Part shown: positions 18,713 to 27,250 of the stretch, in pieces | How the letters are laid out: every line of letters begins with the position of its first letter | Numbering within the stretch: the stretch's first letter is position 1 | Assembly: GCA_020621405.1 (NCBI GenBank) | Contig: JAHRYN010000008.1 | Location: 57,631-121,630 of the forward strand | Source of the DNA: Betaproteobacteria bacterium | Lineage (GTDB): Bacteria > Pseudomonadota > Gammaproteobacteria > Burkholderiales > Rhodocyclaceae | Length of the DNA: 64,000 nucleotides | Reading direction: 5' to 3' | Translations under genes and position numbers: made by a program | The notes under the pieces: generated by a model | What the model saw: the letters and a program-made list of their open reading frames with translations, nothing else | Database searches by the model: none | What the model was told of the DNA's origin: nothing

Positions 18713-19708
18713 TCAGGCCGTGCGTGCTCTTGTGCGGCGTGGCCTCATCATGCCCGGCGTCACGCCACGCTCGCGCAGCAGCAGTCTGCGCAGCATCGAG
18801 GCATCGGCGTAACCGACACGCGCTGCCACCGCGTCAAGCGGTTCGCTGCCTGTTTCGAGCAGCAGCGTCGCATACTCCACCCGCAGACGCTGCACGTACT
18901 GGATGGGCGACATCCCGACTGCAGCGGAAAAATGGCGTGCCAGTGTACGCGGCGTCATGTGCAGCGCATCGGCGAGCATCGACAGCGTCACCGGCTCGGC
19001 GATATTCGCCTGTATCCAGCGGTCGGCCCTCTGCAGCAGCGGTGACTGGCGAGCGACATGCGTCGGGATGGCGTAGCGGCTCTGCGTGACGCGGTGATCC
19101 AGCATCAGGTAACGCGCACAGTTGCGCGCCAGTTCGTCCGAACCCCAGCGCGCCACCAACGCCAGCATCAGGTCCGCATGTGCCAGTGCAGCGCCGGCCG
19201 TGCTGACCGGTCCGTCGCTGACCACCATCCGGTCCATGTCCAGATCGACACGCGGAAAACGCTCCCGGAAGAACGGCGCCAGCCACCAGCTGGTGGTGGC
19301 CGTACGTCCGTCGAGCACACCGGCCTGCGCGAGCGCGAAGGTACTCACGCACGACGCCGCTAGATGCGCCCCGCCTGCCACCACCTCACGCACCCAGGCC
19401 CCGGCCCGGCCCACTTCGCTCGAGTCGAGCCAGGGACCGAGTTCGGCCCGGTTCACGCGGTTGGCGCCGGGCAGCACAAGCAGATCAGGTTGAGACTGAT
19501 CCGACAACTTGCCGAGCAGCCCGACCTCCATGCCCGCACCGCTGAGTTCGCGCCGCCTGCCGGTTCCGACCAGCGAGAACTCGAATAGGGGCTCTAGCCC
19601 GGCCACCTTCCGCAGGCGATTGGCGGTGGTCATCACGTTCAGCGAGATGCCCAGACTGAGATCCAGTACACCGGGTAGGACAAGCACGGCGGTTTTCATG
19701 GTGTCCAT
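18713..19708 (-). CDS. GlxA family (DJ-1/PfpI plus AraC helix-turn-helix) transcriptional regulator
   Basis: 331 residues. The N-terminal DJ-1/PfpI-like domain (about 1-190) has the elbow Cys in HLAASCVSTFALAQAGVL and the family WWLAPFF segment. The C-terminal AraC domain (about 225-325) has both helix-turn-helix units: LSMLADALHMTPRTLARHFS and LDAVAARVGYADASMLRRLL. ATG 19708 is preferred over 19699 because of the CAGG upstream. It is divergent from the MAPEG gene over a short region that holds paired repeats, so it probably controls the cassette at 19827-22535. The ligand is unknown. Confidence 0.9.
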   Translation of the reverse strand: MDTMKTAVLVLPGVLDLSLGISLNVMTTANRLRKVAGLEPLFEFSLVGTGRRRELSGAGMEVGLLGKLSDQSQPDLLVLPGANRVNRAELGPWLDSSEVGRAGAWVREVVAGGAHLAASCVSTFALAQAGVLDGRTATTSWWLAPFFRERFPRVDLDMDRMVVSDGPVSTAGAALAHADLMLALVARWGSDELARNCARYLMLDHRVTQSRYAIPTHVARQSPLLQRADRWIQANIAEPVTLSMLADALHMTPRTLARHFSAAVGMSPIQYVQRLRVEYATLLLETGSEPLDAVAARVGYADASMLRRLLLRERGVTPGMMRPRRTRARTA

Positions 19709-19737
19709 ATTAGCCTGATAAATGTCGATATGGACAC
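19701..19737. promoter_or_regulatory. Paired repeat, candidate operator of the GlxA-type regulator
   Basis: GTGTCCATAT (19701-19710) and ATATGGACAC (19728-19737) form a perfect 10-bp inverted repeat with a 17-base spacer. Within it TGTCCATAT (19702) and TGTCGATAT (19724) also form a direct repeat spaced 22 bases, two helical turns, as AraC-family dimers often use. The repeat covers the regulator's own start codon and lies about 90 bases before the MAPEG start, which fits autoregulation and divergent control. Confidence 0.5.
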
Positions 19738-19826
19738 TCGATTCCGCCCCGTCGAAGCCCCAGCATGTGCGCTCGATCAACCGCTCGCCCAGTGCCTCGG
19801 GTGCGCTCTCAAAGGAGTCCGGATCG

Positions 19827-20240
19827 ATGCCCTGTTCCGTCCTTGCGCTGCTGCTCTACGCCGGCTGGACCCTGACGCTGCTGACGGCCATTGCGCTGAT
19901 GCGCTGCTGGCTGGTGCTGATGCGACGTCGCCCCGTACATGCTTTCGCGCCGTCAGGCGATGACGTATCGCCCTTTTCCGGCCGCCTGTGTCGGGCACAC
20001 GCGAACTGCTGCGAAAACCTGCCGGTATTCGGCGTGCTCGTGCTGACCGCCATGATCACCGGCCACGCGCAGATCACCGATCCGGCCGCCATGTGGGTCC
20101 TGGCGGCGCGCATCGGTCAGAGCACGTCGCACCTGGTGTCTGGCAAGGGACGTGCGGTCACCGTGCGCTTCGGCTGCCTGATGCTGCAGATCGGGATTCA
20201 GGCGGTCTGGATCGTCCGCCTGCTTCTGGCGGCGTCATGA
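19827..20240 (+). CDS. MAPEG family membrane protein
   Basis: 137 residues with about four hydrophobic segments and the MAPEG (membrane-associated glutathione/eicosanoid) pattern RAHANCCENLPVFGVLVL followed by ARIGQSTSHL. Bacterial members may be glutathione transferases or peroxidases in the inner membrane. AAAGGAG lies just upstream of the ATG at 19827; the frame upstream is not conserved. First gene of a five-gene plus-strand cassette with two other genes of possible glutathione chemistry. Confidence 0.82.
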   Translation: MPCSVLALLLYAGWTLTLLTAIALMRCWLVLMRRRPVHAFAPSGDDVSPFSGRLCRAHANCCENLPVFGVLVLTAMITGHAQITDPAAMWVLAARIGQSTSHLVSGKGRAVTVRFGCLMLQIGIQAVWIVRLLLAAS

Positions 20241-20302
20241 CCGGTGCGATTGGCATGCATGTGGACATTGCCGCAACAGTCGGCTGCTCTCGGGAGAAAA
20301 CC

Positions 20303-21151
20303 ATGAACGCAAGCATCGAAGGCCGGCACCGCCCGCCGGCACACACCACCGGCGGGCTCGACTACCTGCACGACAGCCCGGCCGCCCCGGTCAATTACAT
20401 GTATCCGCCGCCGGACGGACAACCATGGGAAAACTGCACCTATCTGACGCATCAGGTCGACATCGCGGACGCACGCCGCTTGCCGGAGGCCTGCTCGCTG
20501 GACCGGCACGGCTTCGAACTGCGCGACGCACCGTCCGGCGTCAACCGGTTCGATGATGACGAACTCGTGCGCACGCGCTATTACCCGGAGATCGAGGCGA
20601 TCGCCTGCGACGTCAGCGGCGCGACGCGCGCCATCTGCTTCGACCACCAGATCCGGCGTCGGCGCCACGACGAGCGGCGGCTGACCTTCGGCCGCCAGTC
20701 GGCCCAACCGTCTGCCGTCGGTCGCGTGCATAACGACTACTCCGAGGCGAGCGGACAGCGCCGGCTCGAAATGATGATCGGCGACCTGCAGACGCAGGTC
20801 CGACGCTACGCGGTGGTGAATGTATGGCGGCCGCTGATGGAGCCGGTGCTCGATGCGCCACTCGCGCTGTGCGACGCGCGCACGGTGATGGCGGCCGACC
20901 TGGTGGCGGCCGAAATCCGTTACCCGGACCGGCGCGGCGAAATCTATGTGCTGAAGCATGCCGCGCATCATCGCTGGCACCATTTCCCGCATATGGCGAT
21001 GCGCGAAGTGCTGGTATTCAAGCAGTACGATTCGCAGATCAGCGGCGTGTCGCGCTTCACCCCGCACGCGGCCTTTCTTGATCCGGCCGCGCCGGCCGAC
21101 GCACCGCCACGCGCCAGCATCGAAACCCGCTGCCTCGTACTTTTCGAATAA
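20303..21151 (+). CDS. CmcJ/NvfI family oxidoreductase
   Basis: 282 residues, related to CmcJ (cephamycin 7-alpha-methoxylation) and fungal NvfI-like enzymes, a non-heme iron, 2-oxoglutarate-type fold. The family signature is present: RVHNDYSEASGQRRL (candidate ligands His143 and Asp145), VVNVWRPL, and HHRWHHFPHMAMREVLVFKQ with a candidate distal histidine. GGGAGA precedes the ATG at 20303. The assignment to the family is firm. The substrate and whether it hydroxylates or assists a partner are not known. Confidence 0.85.
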   Translation: MNASIEGRHRPPAHTTGGLDYLHDSPAAPVNYMYPPPDGQPWENCTYLTHQVDIADARRLPEACSLDRHGFELRDAPSGVNRFDDDELVRTRYYPEIEAIACDVSGATRAICFDHQIRRRRHDERRLTFGRQSAQPSAVGRVHNDYSEASGQRRLEMMIGDLQTQVRRYAVVNVWRPLMEPVLDAPLALCDARTVMAADLVAAEIRYPDRRGEIYVLKHAAHHRWHHFPHMAMREVLVFKQYDSQISGVSRFTPHAAFLDPAAPADAPPRASIETRCLVLFE

Positions 21152-21161
21152 GGGACAGGAC

Positions 21162-21764
21162 ATGAACACCCCGCACATCGAATTCTGGTTCGACTTCGGC
21201 AGCCCCTACAGCCATCTGAGCGCCCAGCGCATCGACGCGCTGGCACGCGAGCGCGGCGTTCGGGTGATCTGGCGCGCCATGCTGCTCGGCCCCATCTTCC
21301 GCAATGCCGGCTGGTCGGGCTCGCCCTTCCAGCAGCAGCCGGCGAAGCTGGCCTACATGTGGACCGACCTCGCGCGCCAGAGCGCGAAGTACGGACTGCC
21401 CTGGACCCACCCTTCGGCGTTTCCGCGCAGCAGCCTGCTGCCGGCGCGCATCGCGACCGCTTTCTGCGACGAATCGTGGATCGGGCAGTTCTGCGCCAAG
21501 GTGTTTGCGTTGAATTTCGTGCACGACACCGAAATCGATAGCGTCGACGCCATGCAAGGCGTACTGCACGATCTCGGCCTGCCGGCCGACACGGCGATCG
21601 CACGGGCACAGACACCCGAAATCAAGCAGGCATTGCGCGACCGGACCGCGCTCGGCGAGCAGCGCGGTCTGTTCGGTGCGCCCAGCTTTCTGGTCGGCGA
21701 TGCGCTGTTCTGGGGCAACGACAGGCTGGAGGACGCGCTCGATGCTGCCTGCGATCAAACCTGA
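21162..21764 (+). CDS. 2-hydroxychromene-2-carboxylate isomerase / GST-kappa-like DsbA family protein
   Basis: 200 residues with a thioredoxin fold and helical insertion. The N-terminus reads IEFWFDFGSPYSHLSAQRI, with Ser14-Pro-Tyr-Ser17 in place of the CxxC of disulfide oxidases, as in glutathione-dependent hydroxychromene-carboxylate isomerases. The C-terminal part has the family GLFGAPSFLVGDALFWGNDR. In aromatic catabolism these enzymes isomerise ring-cleavage intermediates using glutathione. It starts 10 bases after the CmcJ-like gene and overlaps the thioesterase gene by 23 bases. Confidence 0.9.
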   Translation: MNTPHIEFWFDFGSPYSHLSAQRIDALARERGVRVIWRAMLLGPIFRNAGWSGSPFQQQPAKLAYMWTDLARQSAKYGLPWTHPSAFPRSSLLPARIATAFCDESWIGQFCAKVFALNFVHDTEIDSVDAMQGVLHDLGLPADTAIARAQTPEIKQALRDRTALGEQRGLFGAPSFLVGDALFWGNDRLEDALDAACDQT

Positions 21765-22185
21765 CGAATTCGACGTGCTGCCGGGCCTCAAGCCGGTGAC
21801 GCTGCGCGGTCCGTTCTTCGGCGGGCGCACGCTGCTTACCGGCCGCGACGACCTAGGCGACCGCATGATGGTCCGCATCACGGACGACGACTGCAACGGG
21901 CTGGGCATCACGCACGGCGGCGTCATCGCCACGCTGGCGGACATCTTCCTGGTGCACTTTCTCGCACGTCAGCTGCCGGCGGCGACCGGACTGGTTACCA
22001 GCAGCCTGGCGGTCGACTACGTCGGCCGCAGCACTGCCGGCGACTGGCTGCGCGGCCGCATCCTCGCGCACCACATCGGCCGCCGGCTGTGCGTCGCCTC
22101 CGGTGAATTCAAGGTCGGCGAACGGACAATCGCCCTGATCAAGGCGAGTTGCGCAGTATTCGATTCCGCACGGAGCCCGGCATGA
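21742..22185 (+). CDS. PaaI-like hotdog-fold thioesterase
   Basis: 147 residues. The hotdog core is visible: CNGLGITHGGVIATLADIFL, where the HGG is the substrate-binding loop, then VDYVGRSTAGDWLRGR and ASCAVF. Members hydrolyse acyl-CoA thioesters, often aromatic or medium-chain. The 23-base overlap with the isomerase gene and the 4-base overlap with the next gene place it firmly in the operon. A CoA thioester in the pathway is therefore likely, though the specific acid is unknown. Confidence 0.88.
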   Translation: MLPAIKPDEFDVLPGLKPVTLRGPFFGGRTLLTGRDDLGDRMMVRITDDDCNGLGITHGGVIATLADIFLVHFLARQLPAATGLVTSSLAVDYVGRSTAGDWLRGRILAHHIGRRLCVASGEFKVGERTIALIKASCAVFDSARSPA

Positions 22186-22535
22186 ACGACTCACGCTTCG
22201 CCAATACGCCCGAACCACCGTACTACGTGGTCATCTTCACTGCCAGACGCCATCCGGCCGACGATGGCTACGCAGCGATGGCGGCGCACATGCAGGCGCT
22301 GGCGACCGGCCAGCCGGGCTTTCTCGGCGTCGAACGCGTCCGCGACGCGGACGGCTTCGGTATCCTGCTGTCCTACTGGGAATCGGAAGATGCGATCAAA
22401 CGCTGGCGCGAGCACGGCGAACACATGGTCGCCCGCGACCTCGGGCGCGAACGCTGGTACGCGCAGTACGCATTGCGGGTCGCCAGGGTCGAGCGCGCAT
22501 ACGGCATGACAGCGCCCGGCTCGCCGGTCAGCTGA
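22182..22535 (+). CDS. Antibiotic biosynthesis monooxygenase (ABM) domain protein
   Basis: 117 residues with the ABM ferredoxin-like fold: [12 protein letters not shown] at the start, then [32 protein letters not shown] and a C-terminal [18 protein letters not shown]. Members include cofactor-free quinone-forming monooxygenases and heme-degrading enzymes; many are uncharacterised. The ATG overlaps the thioesterase stop (ATGA). Its 3' end overlaps ispF by 8 bases convergently, which marks the end of the cassette. Confidence 0.85.
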   Translation: MNDSRFANTPEPPYYVVIFTARRHPADDGYAAMAAHMQALATGQPGFLGVERVRDADGFGILLSYWESEDAIKRWREHGEHMVARDLGRERWYAQYALRVARVERAYGMTAPGSPVS

Positions 22536-23055
22536 CGGCGCCGGGCACCGCCCGCAGCAACACCGCCACTGCCTGCGCGGCGATCCCCTCACCGCGACCG
22601 GTGTAGCCCAGCTTTTCGGTGGTCTTGCCCTTGACGTTGACCGCCGACGGCGACACACCGCAATCGGCGGCGATATTGGCCACCATCTGCTGAGCGTGCG
22701 GCGTGATCTTCGGCCGCTCGCAGATCACCGTGGCATCGATGTTGCCGATGCACCAGCCGGCATCGTGTATCCGGCGTACCGCCTCGCGCAGCAGCACACG
22801 GCTGTCGGCCCCGGCGTAGGCGGCGTCGGTGTCGGGAAACAAACGGCCGATGTCCCCCATGCCGGCGGCGCCGAGCAGCGCATCGGTGATGGCGTGCAGC
22901 AGCACATCGGCGTCGGAGTGGCCGAGCAGGCCTTTTTCATGCGGGATGTCGACACCGCCGATGACGCACTTGCGACCATCGACCAGCCGGTGCACATCGA
23001 AGCCCTGTCCGACGCGGAAGGGCAGCATGGAAGCGGCATCGGACAGTGAGCTCAT
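22528..23055 (-). CDS. ispF: 2-C-methyl-D-erythritol 2,4-cyclodiphosphate synthase
   Basis: Fifth step of the MEP isoprenoid pathway, making the cyclodiphosphate with release of CMP. 175 residues. The zinc and active-site motifs are present: [37 protein letters not shown] and the C-terminal [19 protein letters not shown]. The start at 23055 overlaps the ispD stop by ATGA and gives a ten-residue extension over the shortest family members. Confidence 0.95.
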   Translation of the reverse strand: MSSLSDAASMLPFRVGQGFDVHRLVDGRKCVIGGVDIPHEKGLLGHSDADVLLHAITDALLGAAGMGDIGRLFPDTDAAYAGADSRVLLREAVRRIHDAGWCIGNIDATVICERPKITPHAQQMVANIAADCGVSPSAVNVKGKTTEKLGYTGRGEGIAAQAVAVLLRAVPGAVS

Positions 23056-23747
23056 CGTTCTTGCTCCCGGGTACGCAGGATCAGTTCGGCCAGTTTCATG
23101 TCTTCCGGCCAGGTCACTTTAAGATTGGCCGCCCCGGCCGGCACCAGCAGCGGCTTAAGGCCGGCCGCCTCGATGGCGGATGCCTCGTCGGTGACGTCGG
23201 AGCAGCGTGCCAGCGCGTCCTGCAGCGTGGCCAGACGGAACATCTGCGGCGTCTGCGCCTGCCACATCGCGTCGCGCGACACCGTGGCCTCGACCCGGTC
23301 GGCCGCATCGGCACGCTTGAGCGTGTCGGCAACCCTCATCGCCAGCAGGCCGCCGACGGGATCACCGGACAGCGCGACGAACAGCGTATCGAGCATGCCG
23401 GACGACAGGCAGGGTCGCGCTGCGTCATGCACCAGCACCCAGTCGTCCGGGCGCGCCCAGCCTGCGATCTCGAACAATCCATTGCGTACCGACGCTGCGC
23501 GGCTGACGCCGCCGCAATGCACCGGCATCAGTTTCGGTCTGAGGTCCGTCCAGTCGTACCCGGACCAGTAAACATCGTCCGGCGCCAGCGCGACGACCAC
23601 CCGGTCGATTCGCGGATGCGCGCACAGCGTTTCCAGCGCGTGGCGGATCAGCGGCCGGCCGGCCAGCGGCAGATACTGCTTCGGCAGGTTGGCACCGAAG
23701 CGGCTGCCACTGCCGGCAGCCGGCACCAGCGCGATATGTCGCGGCAT
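23052..23747 (-). CDS. ispD: 2-C-methyl-D-erythritol 4-phosphate cytidylyltransferase
   Basis: Transfers CMP to MEP in the isoprenoid pathway. 231 residues with the nucleotide-binding start [21 protein letters not shown], the VLVHDAARP motif and the C-terminal ATPQMFR-like segment [15 protein letters not shown]. The ispD-ispF order with overlap is common in Proteobacteria. It is 12 bases downstream of metZ. Confidence 0.95.
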   Translation of the reverse strand: MPRHIALVPAAGSGSRFGANLPKQYLPLAGRPLIRHALETLCAHPRIDRVVVALAPDDVYWSGYDWTDLRPKLMPVHCGGVSRAASVRNGLFEIAGWARPDDWVLVHDAARPCLSSGMLDTLFVALSGDPVGGLLAMRVADTLKRADAADRVEATVSRDAMWQAQTPQMFRLATLQDALARCSDVTDEASAIEAAGLKPLLVPAGAANLKVTWPEDMKLAELILRTREQER

Positions 23748-23759
23748 CGGACGCCTCGT

Positions 23760-24959
23760 TCAGGCCGTGAGCCAGCGCGACAGGTCGCGCTGCATGTCGG
23801 CCACCGATTCGAGGCCGATGGCCAGGCGGATCAGGTTGTCACGGATGCCCGACGCATCGCGCGCTTCCTGCGAAATGCGGCCGTGCGTCGTGGTCGCCGG
23901 ATGCGTGATCGTGGTCTTGGTGTCGCCGAGGTTGGCGGTGATCGACAGCATGCGGGTCGAATCGATCAGCTTCCACGCCTCGTCGCGTCCGCCCTTCACT
24001 TCGAAGGCGACGACTGCACCGCCGGTCTTCTGCTGGCGCATCGCGACCTTGTGCTGCGGATGGGATTCCAGCCCCGGATAGAACACGCGCTCCACCCACG
24101 GCTGCACCTCGAGCCAGCGTGCCAGTTCCAGCGCCTTGGCTGACTGCGCCTCCATGCGGATGGACAGCGTTTCCAGCCCCTTCAGAATCACCCAGGCGTT
24201 GAAGGCGGACAGCGTCGGCCCTGCGGTGCGCAGGAACTTCCACACCTCCTCCATCTCCGCCTTGCGCCCGCACACCGCACCGCCCAGCACCCGTCCCTGG
24301 CCATCGAGATACTTGGTCGCCGAATGGATGATGATGTCGGCACCCAGCTCCAGCGGCTTCTGCAGCGCCGGCGTGCAGAAGCAGTTGTCGACCGCCAGCA
24401 GCGCGCCCGCCTCGTGCGCGGTATCCGCCACCGCCTGGATGTCGATCACCTCGGTCAGCGGGTTCGACGGTGTCTCGATGAAGAACAGCTTGGTGTTGAG
24501 CCGCACGGCATCGCGATAGGCGGCAATGTCGGTCGCGTCGACCAGCGTGGTCTCGACGCCGAACTTCGCGAAAACGTTGTTGAACAGCTGCTGGGTCGAC
24601 CCGAAGATGCTGCGCGAGGCGATGATGTGGTCACCGCTCTTGAGCAGCGCCATCACCATCGACAGAATGGCCGACATGCCGGAACTGGTGGCGACGCAGG
24701 CTTCGGCGCCTTCGAGCGCCGCCAGCCGGTCCTGCATCATGGTGACGGTCGGATTGGTGAAGCGCGCATAGACGTTGCCCGGCTGCGCGCCGGAGAACCG
24801 TGCCGCCGCCTCGGCGGCGCTGTTGAACACGAAGCTCGAGGTCAGGAACATGGCTTCGCCGTGTTCGCCGAACTGGCTGCGCTCTATGCCGGCACGCACG
24901 GCCAGCGTTTCAGGATCGTAGGCCGTCAGGTCGAACGGCTCGCGGTCAGGACTGCTCAT
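23760..24959 (-). CDS. metZ: O-succinylhomoserine sulfhydrylase
   Basis: PLP enzyme of the Cys/Met metabolism family that makes homocysteine directly from O-succinylhomoserine and sulfide. 399 residues. Lys216 in IIIHSATKYLDGQGRVLGGA binds PLP; MFLTSSFVFNSAAEAAARF near the start and the YARFTNPTV segment are typical of MetZ. Start ATG 24959 (MSSPDREPFD); the open frame upstream crosses the riboswitch and is not coding. It is preceded by a predicted SAM-sensing leader with a terminator (25028-25165), so methionine control is likely. Confidence 0.93.
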   Translation of the reverse strand: MSSPDREPFDLTAYDPETLAVRAGIERSQFGEHGEAMFLTSSFVFNSAAEAAARFSGAQPGNVYARFTNPTVTMMQDRLAALEGAEACVATSSGMSAILSMVMALLKSGDHIIASRSIFGSTQQLFNNVFAKFGVETTLVDATDIAAYRDAVRLNTKLFFIETPSNPLTEVIDIQAVADTAHEAGALLAVDNCFCTPALQKPLELGADIIIHSATKYLDGQGRVLGGAVCGRKAEMEEVWKFLRTAGPTLSAFNAWVILKGLETLSIRMEAQSAKALELARWLEVQPWVERVFYPGLESHPQHKVAMRQQKTGGAVVAFEVKGGRDEAWKLIDSTRMLSITANLGDTKTTITHPATTTHGRISQEARDASGIRDNLIRLAIGLESVADMQRDLSRWLTA

Positions 24960-25027
24960 GTCTTGCTCCAGCCGGCCTGCCGGGCCGGCAACGGTAAGTC
25001 GTAAAAAAGCGCGGAAACGGACGTCCA

Positions 25028-25065
25028 AAAGAAAAACCCGTTCTGCCTGGGAGGCAAAACGGGTT
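25028..25065 (-). terminator. Rho-independent terminator in the metZ leader
   Basis: On the minus strand AACCCGTT, then GCCT-CCC-AGGC, then AACGGGTT form a long stem followed by TTTTTCTTTT. It lies 69 bases before the metZ start and just after the SAM-II-like aptamer, so it can serve as the expression platform. It may also end purF transcripts. Confidence 0.85.
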
Positions 25066-25082
25066 CCGGGATGCGTTCGTTT

Positions 25083-25165
25083 CGCCGCTTTAGCCGTATT
25101 TGTCAGGTGCCGTCGTCGAAACCACGGCACCGCGCGCCCGCAAGCTGGATTCAAATCGGCGCGAA
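25083..25165 (-). ncRNA. SAM-II-type riboswitch upstream of metZ
   Basis: Read on the minus strand, GCGCCGATTTGAATCC, then AGCTTGCGGGCGC closes a P1-like stem (GCGCC/GGGCGC). The downstream strand TGACAAATACGGCTAAAGCG matches the conserved SAM-II pseudoknot strand UGAUAAAUGUAGCUAAA with few changes. A GC-rich hairpin (GGTGCCGTGG...GACGGCACC) is inserted between the two. SAM-II aptamers bind S-adenosylmethionine and sit before methionine genes, mainly in Alphaproteobacteria. The aptamer is followed 18 bases later by an intrinsic terminator and then metZ. Assigned by eye, without a covariance search. Confidence 0.75.
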
Positions 25166-25220
25166 CCGGAACACTAGCGTCCGGCACGCGCCCGCGTCAA
25201 GCGCCGCTTCGGGCAGCGGC

Positions 25221-26750
25221 TCAGGCGTTTTCCTCGGACGTCACCAGATTCAGGTCGAGCTGGCCGCTCTCGTCCTCGGATTGTCTGGGCGCGCCCTTGC
25301 GCTGGTTCTCGACGCCGTCGAGATAGGCAGCGGTGACGTCGCCGGTAACGTAGTTGCCGTCGAAACATGACGTTTCGAACTGCTCGATCGAGGGATTGCA
25401 GGCGGTAATCGACGCCTTGAGCATGTCCAGCGTCTGGTAGATCAGCTCATCGGCGCCGATGGCGGCGCGGATTTCCTCGTCCGACCGGTTCGACGCGATC
25501 AGTTCGTCGCGGGTCGGCATGTCGATGCCGTACACATTGGCGTAGCGCACCGGGGGTGCGGCCGACGCGAAGTACACCTTGCGGGCGCCGGCTTCGCGCG
25601 CCATCGCGACGATTTCCTGACTGGTGGTGCCGCGCACGATGGAGTCATCGACCAGCAGCACGTTCTTGCCCTTGAACTCCTGCGTGATCGCATTCAGCTT
25701 CTGGCGTACCGACTTACGACGCACGGCCTGGCCGGGCATGATGAAGGTGCGGCCGATGTAGCGGTTCTTGACGAAGCCTTCGCGGTACGGCACGTCAAGC
25801 ACGCGTGCCAGTTCCATCGCCGACGGGCGGCTCGAATCGGGAATCGGGATCACCGCGTCGATCTGCAGCTCGGCATGGTCGGCCTGGATCTTCTGCGCCA
25901 GGAATTCGCCCATCTTGACGCGCGACTCATACACCGACACGCCGTCCATCAGCGAATCCGGACGTGCCAGATAGACGTATTCGAACAGACAGGGTGCCTG
26001 GGTCGGGTGCGCCGCACACTGCAGCGACTGCATCGTGCCTTCCGGTGAAATCAGCACCGCCTCGCCCGGCGCGATGTCGCGCAGCAGCTTGAAGCCCAGC
26101 GTGTCGAGCGCGACGCTCTCGGAGGCCACGAGCCACTCCGTGCCCTGTTCTGTCTCGTGCGTACCGATGACCAGCGGACGGATGCCGTACGGGTCACGGA
26201 AAGCGAGCAGACCAAAGCCGGCAATCATGGCCACCACGGCATAGGCACCGCGGCAGCGCCGATGCACGCCGGCCACCGCGCGGAATACCGTCTGGTGATC
26301 GAAGGTCGGGCGCTCGCGCAGCGCCTGCATCATTTCGTGCGCCAGCACGTTGAGCAGCACTTCGGAATCGGAGGTGGTGTTGATGTGCCGCAGGTCGGTG
26401 CGAAACATGTCCTCCTTCAGCTCTTCCGAATTGGTCAGGTTGCCGTTGTGCGCCAGCACGATGCCGAACGGCGAATTGACGTAGAAGGGCTGGGCTTCGG
26501 CCGCGTTGTAGGCCGAACCGGCGGTGGGATAGCGCACGTGCGCGATGCCCCAGTCACCGAGCAGGGTGCGCATGTTGCGTGTGCGGAACACGTCGCGCAC
26601 CAGGCCGGAGCCCTTGTGCATGTGGAATTTCTGGCCCTGCGCCGTGGCGATGCCCGCTGCATCCTGGCCGCGATGCTGCAGCACGAGCAGGCCGTCATAC
26701 AGCAGCTGGTTGACGGGTGAAGTGGCGACGACGCCGAGTATTCCGCACAT
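25221..26750 (-). CDS. purF: Amidophosphoribosyltransferase
   Basis: First step of purine synthesis: PRPP plus glutamine to phosphoribosylamine. 509 residues, the usual length. The class II glutamine amidotransferase nucleophile is Cys2 (MCGILGVVA), with [11 protein letters not shown] and AHNGNLTN further on. The C-terminal PRPP site is [20 protein letters not shown]. It begins six bases after the cvpA stop; cvpA-purF linkage is widely conserved. A riboswitch and terminator separate it from metZ. Confidence 0.96.
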   Translation of the reverse strand: MCGILGVVATSPVNQLLYDGLLVLQHRGQDAAGIATAQGQKFHMHKGSGLVRDVFRTRNMRTLLGDWGIAHVRYPTAGSAYNAAEAQPFYVNSPFGIVLAHNGNLTNSEELKEDMFRTDLRHINTTSDSEVLLNVLAHEMMQALRERPTFDHQTVFRAVAGVHRRCRGAYAVVAMIAGFGLLAFRDPYGIRPLVIGTHETEQGTEWLVASESVALDTLGFKLLRDIAPGEAVLISPEGTMQSLQCAAHPTQAPCLFEYVYLARPDSLMDGVSVYESRVKMGEFLAQKIQADHAELQIDAVIPIPDSSRPSAMELARVLDVPYREGFVKNRYIGRTFIMPGQAVRRKSVRQKLNAITQEFKGKNVLLVDDSIVRGTTSQEIVAMAREAGARKVYFASAAPPVRYANVYGIDMPTRDELIASNRSDEEIRAAIGADELIYQTLDMLKASITACNPSIEQFETSCFDGNYVTGDVTAAYLDGVENQRKGAPRQSEDESGQLDLNLVTSEENA

Positions 26751-26755
26751 GATGG

Positions 26756-27250
26756 TCAGGCCTTAAAACGAATCTTTTTCGCTACTGCGTCCGGCAGCCA
26801 CGGTTTCAGCGCAATGGCAGCCGTTTCGAGCGGCGGCGTCAGCGCCGCTGCCCGCCACCAGCCCTGTTCCGGAGCCGGGGTGAAGGCTGCGCCGACGACA
26901 AAGAGCAACAGTATAAGTCCCGCACGCGCCAGCCCGAACAGGCCGCCGAGCACACGATCGGGGAAATCCAGGCCGCTGGCCTGGATCAGGGAACGAAGCA
27001 GCCAGCGCAGCAGACCGCACAGGACAAGTACCGCAACGAAGGTGAGCGCGAAGCCGCACAGCACCCGCACGCCCGGATCGTGCAGGCCGGCAGGCAGAAA
27101 AGCAGCCACCTGGACACCGAACTGGCGCGCAGCGAGAAAGGCCAGCACCCAGGCACCCAGTGCGATGACTTCGCTGACCAGTCCGCGCATCAGCCCTATC
27201 GCCGTCGACAGCAGCACGATGGCGATCAGGATGTAATCCAGTACGGTCAT
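26756..27250 (-). CDS. cvpA: CvpA family membrane protein
   Basis: 164 residues with four membrane helices ([38 protein letters not shown], and two more near 65-85 and 100-125). CvpA is needed for colicin V production in E. coli and is linked to envelope or bile-salt resistance; the molecular function is unclear. The ATG overlaps the SPOR gene's stop by ATGA and purF follows by six bases. Confidence 0.92.
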   Translation of the reverse strand: MTVLDYILIAIVLLSTAIGLMRGLVSEVIALGAWVLAFLAARQFGVQVAAFLPAGLHDPGVRVLCGFALTFVAVLVLCGLLRWLLRSLIQASGLDFPDRVLGGLFGLARAGLILLLFVVGAAFTPAPEQGWWRAAALTPPLETAAIALKPWLPDAVAKKIRFKA

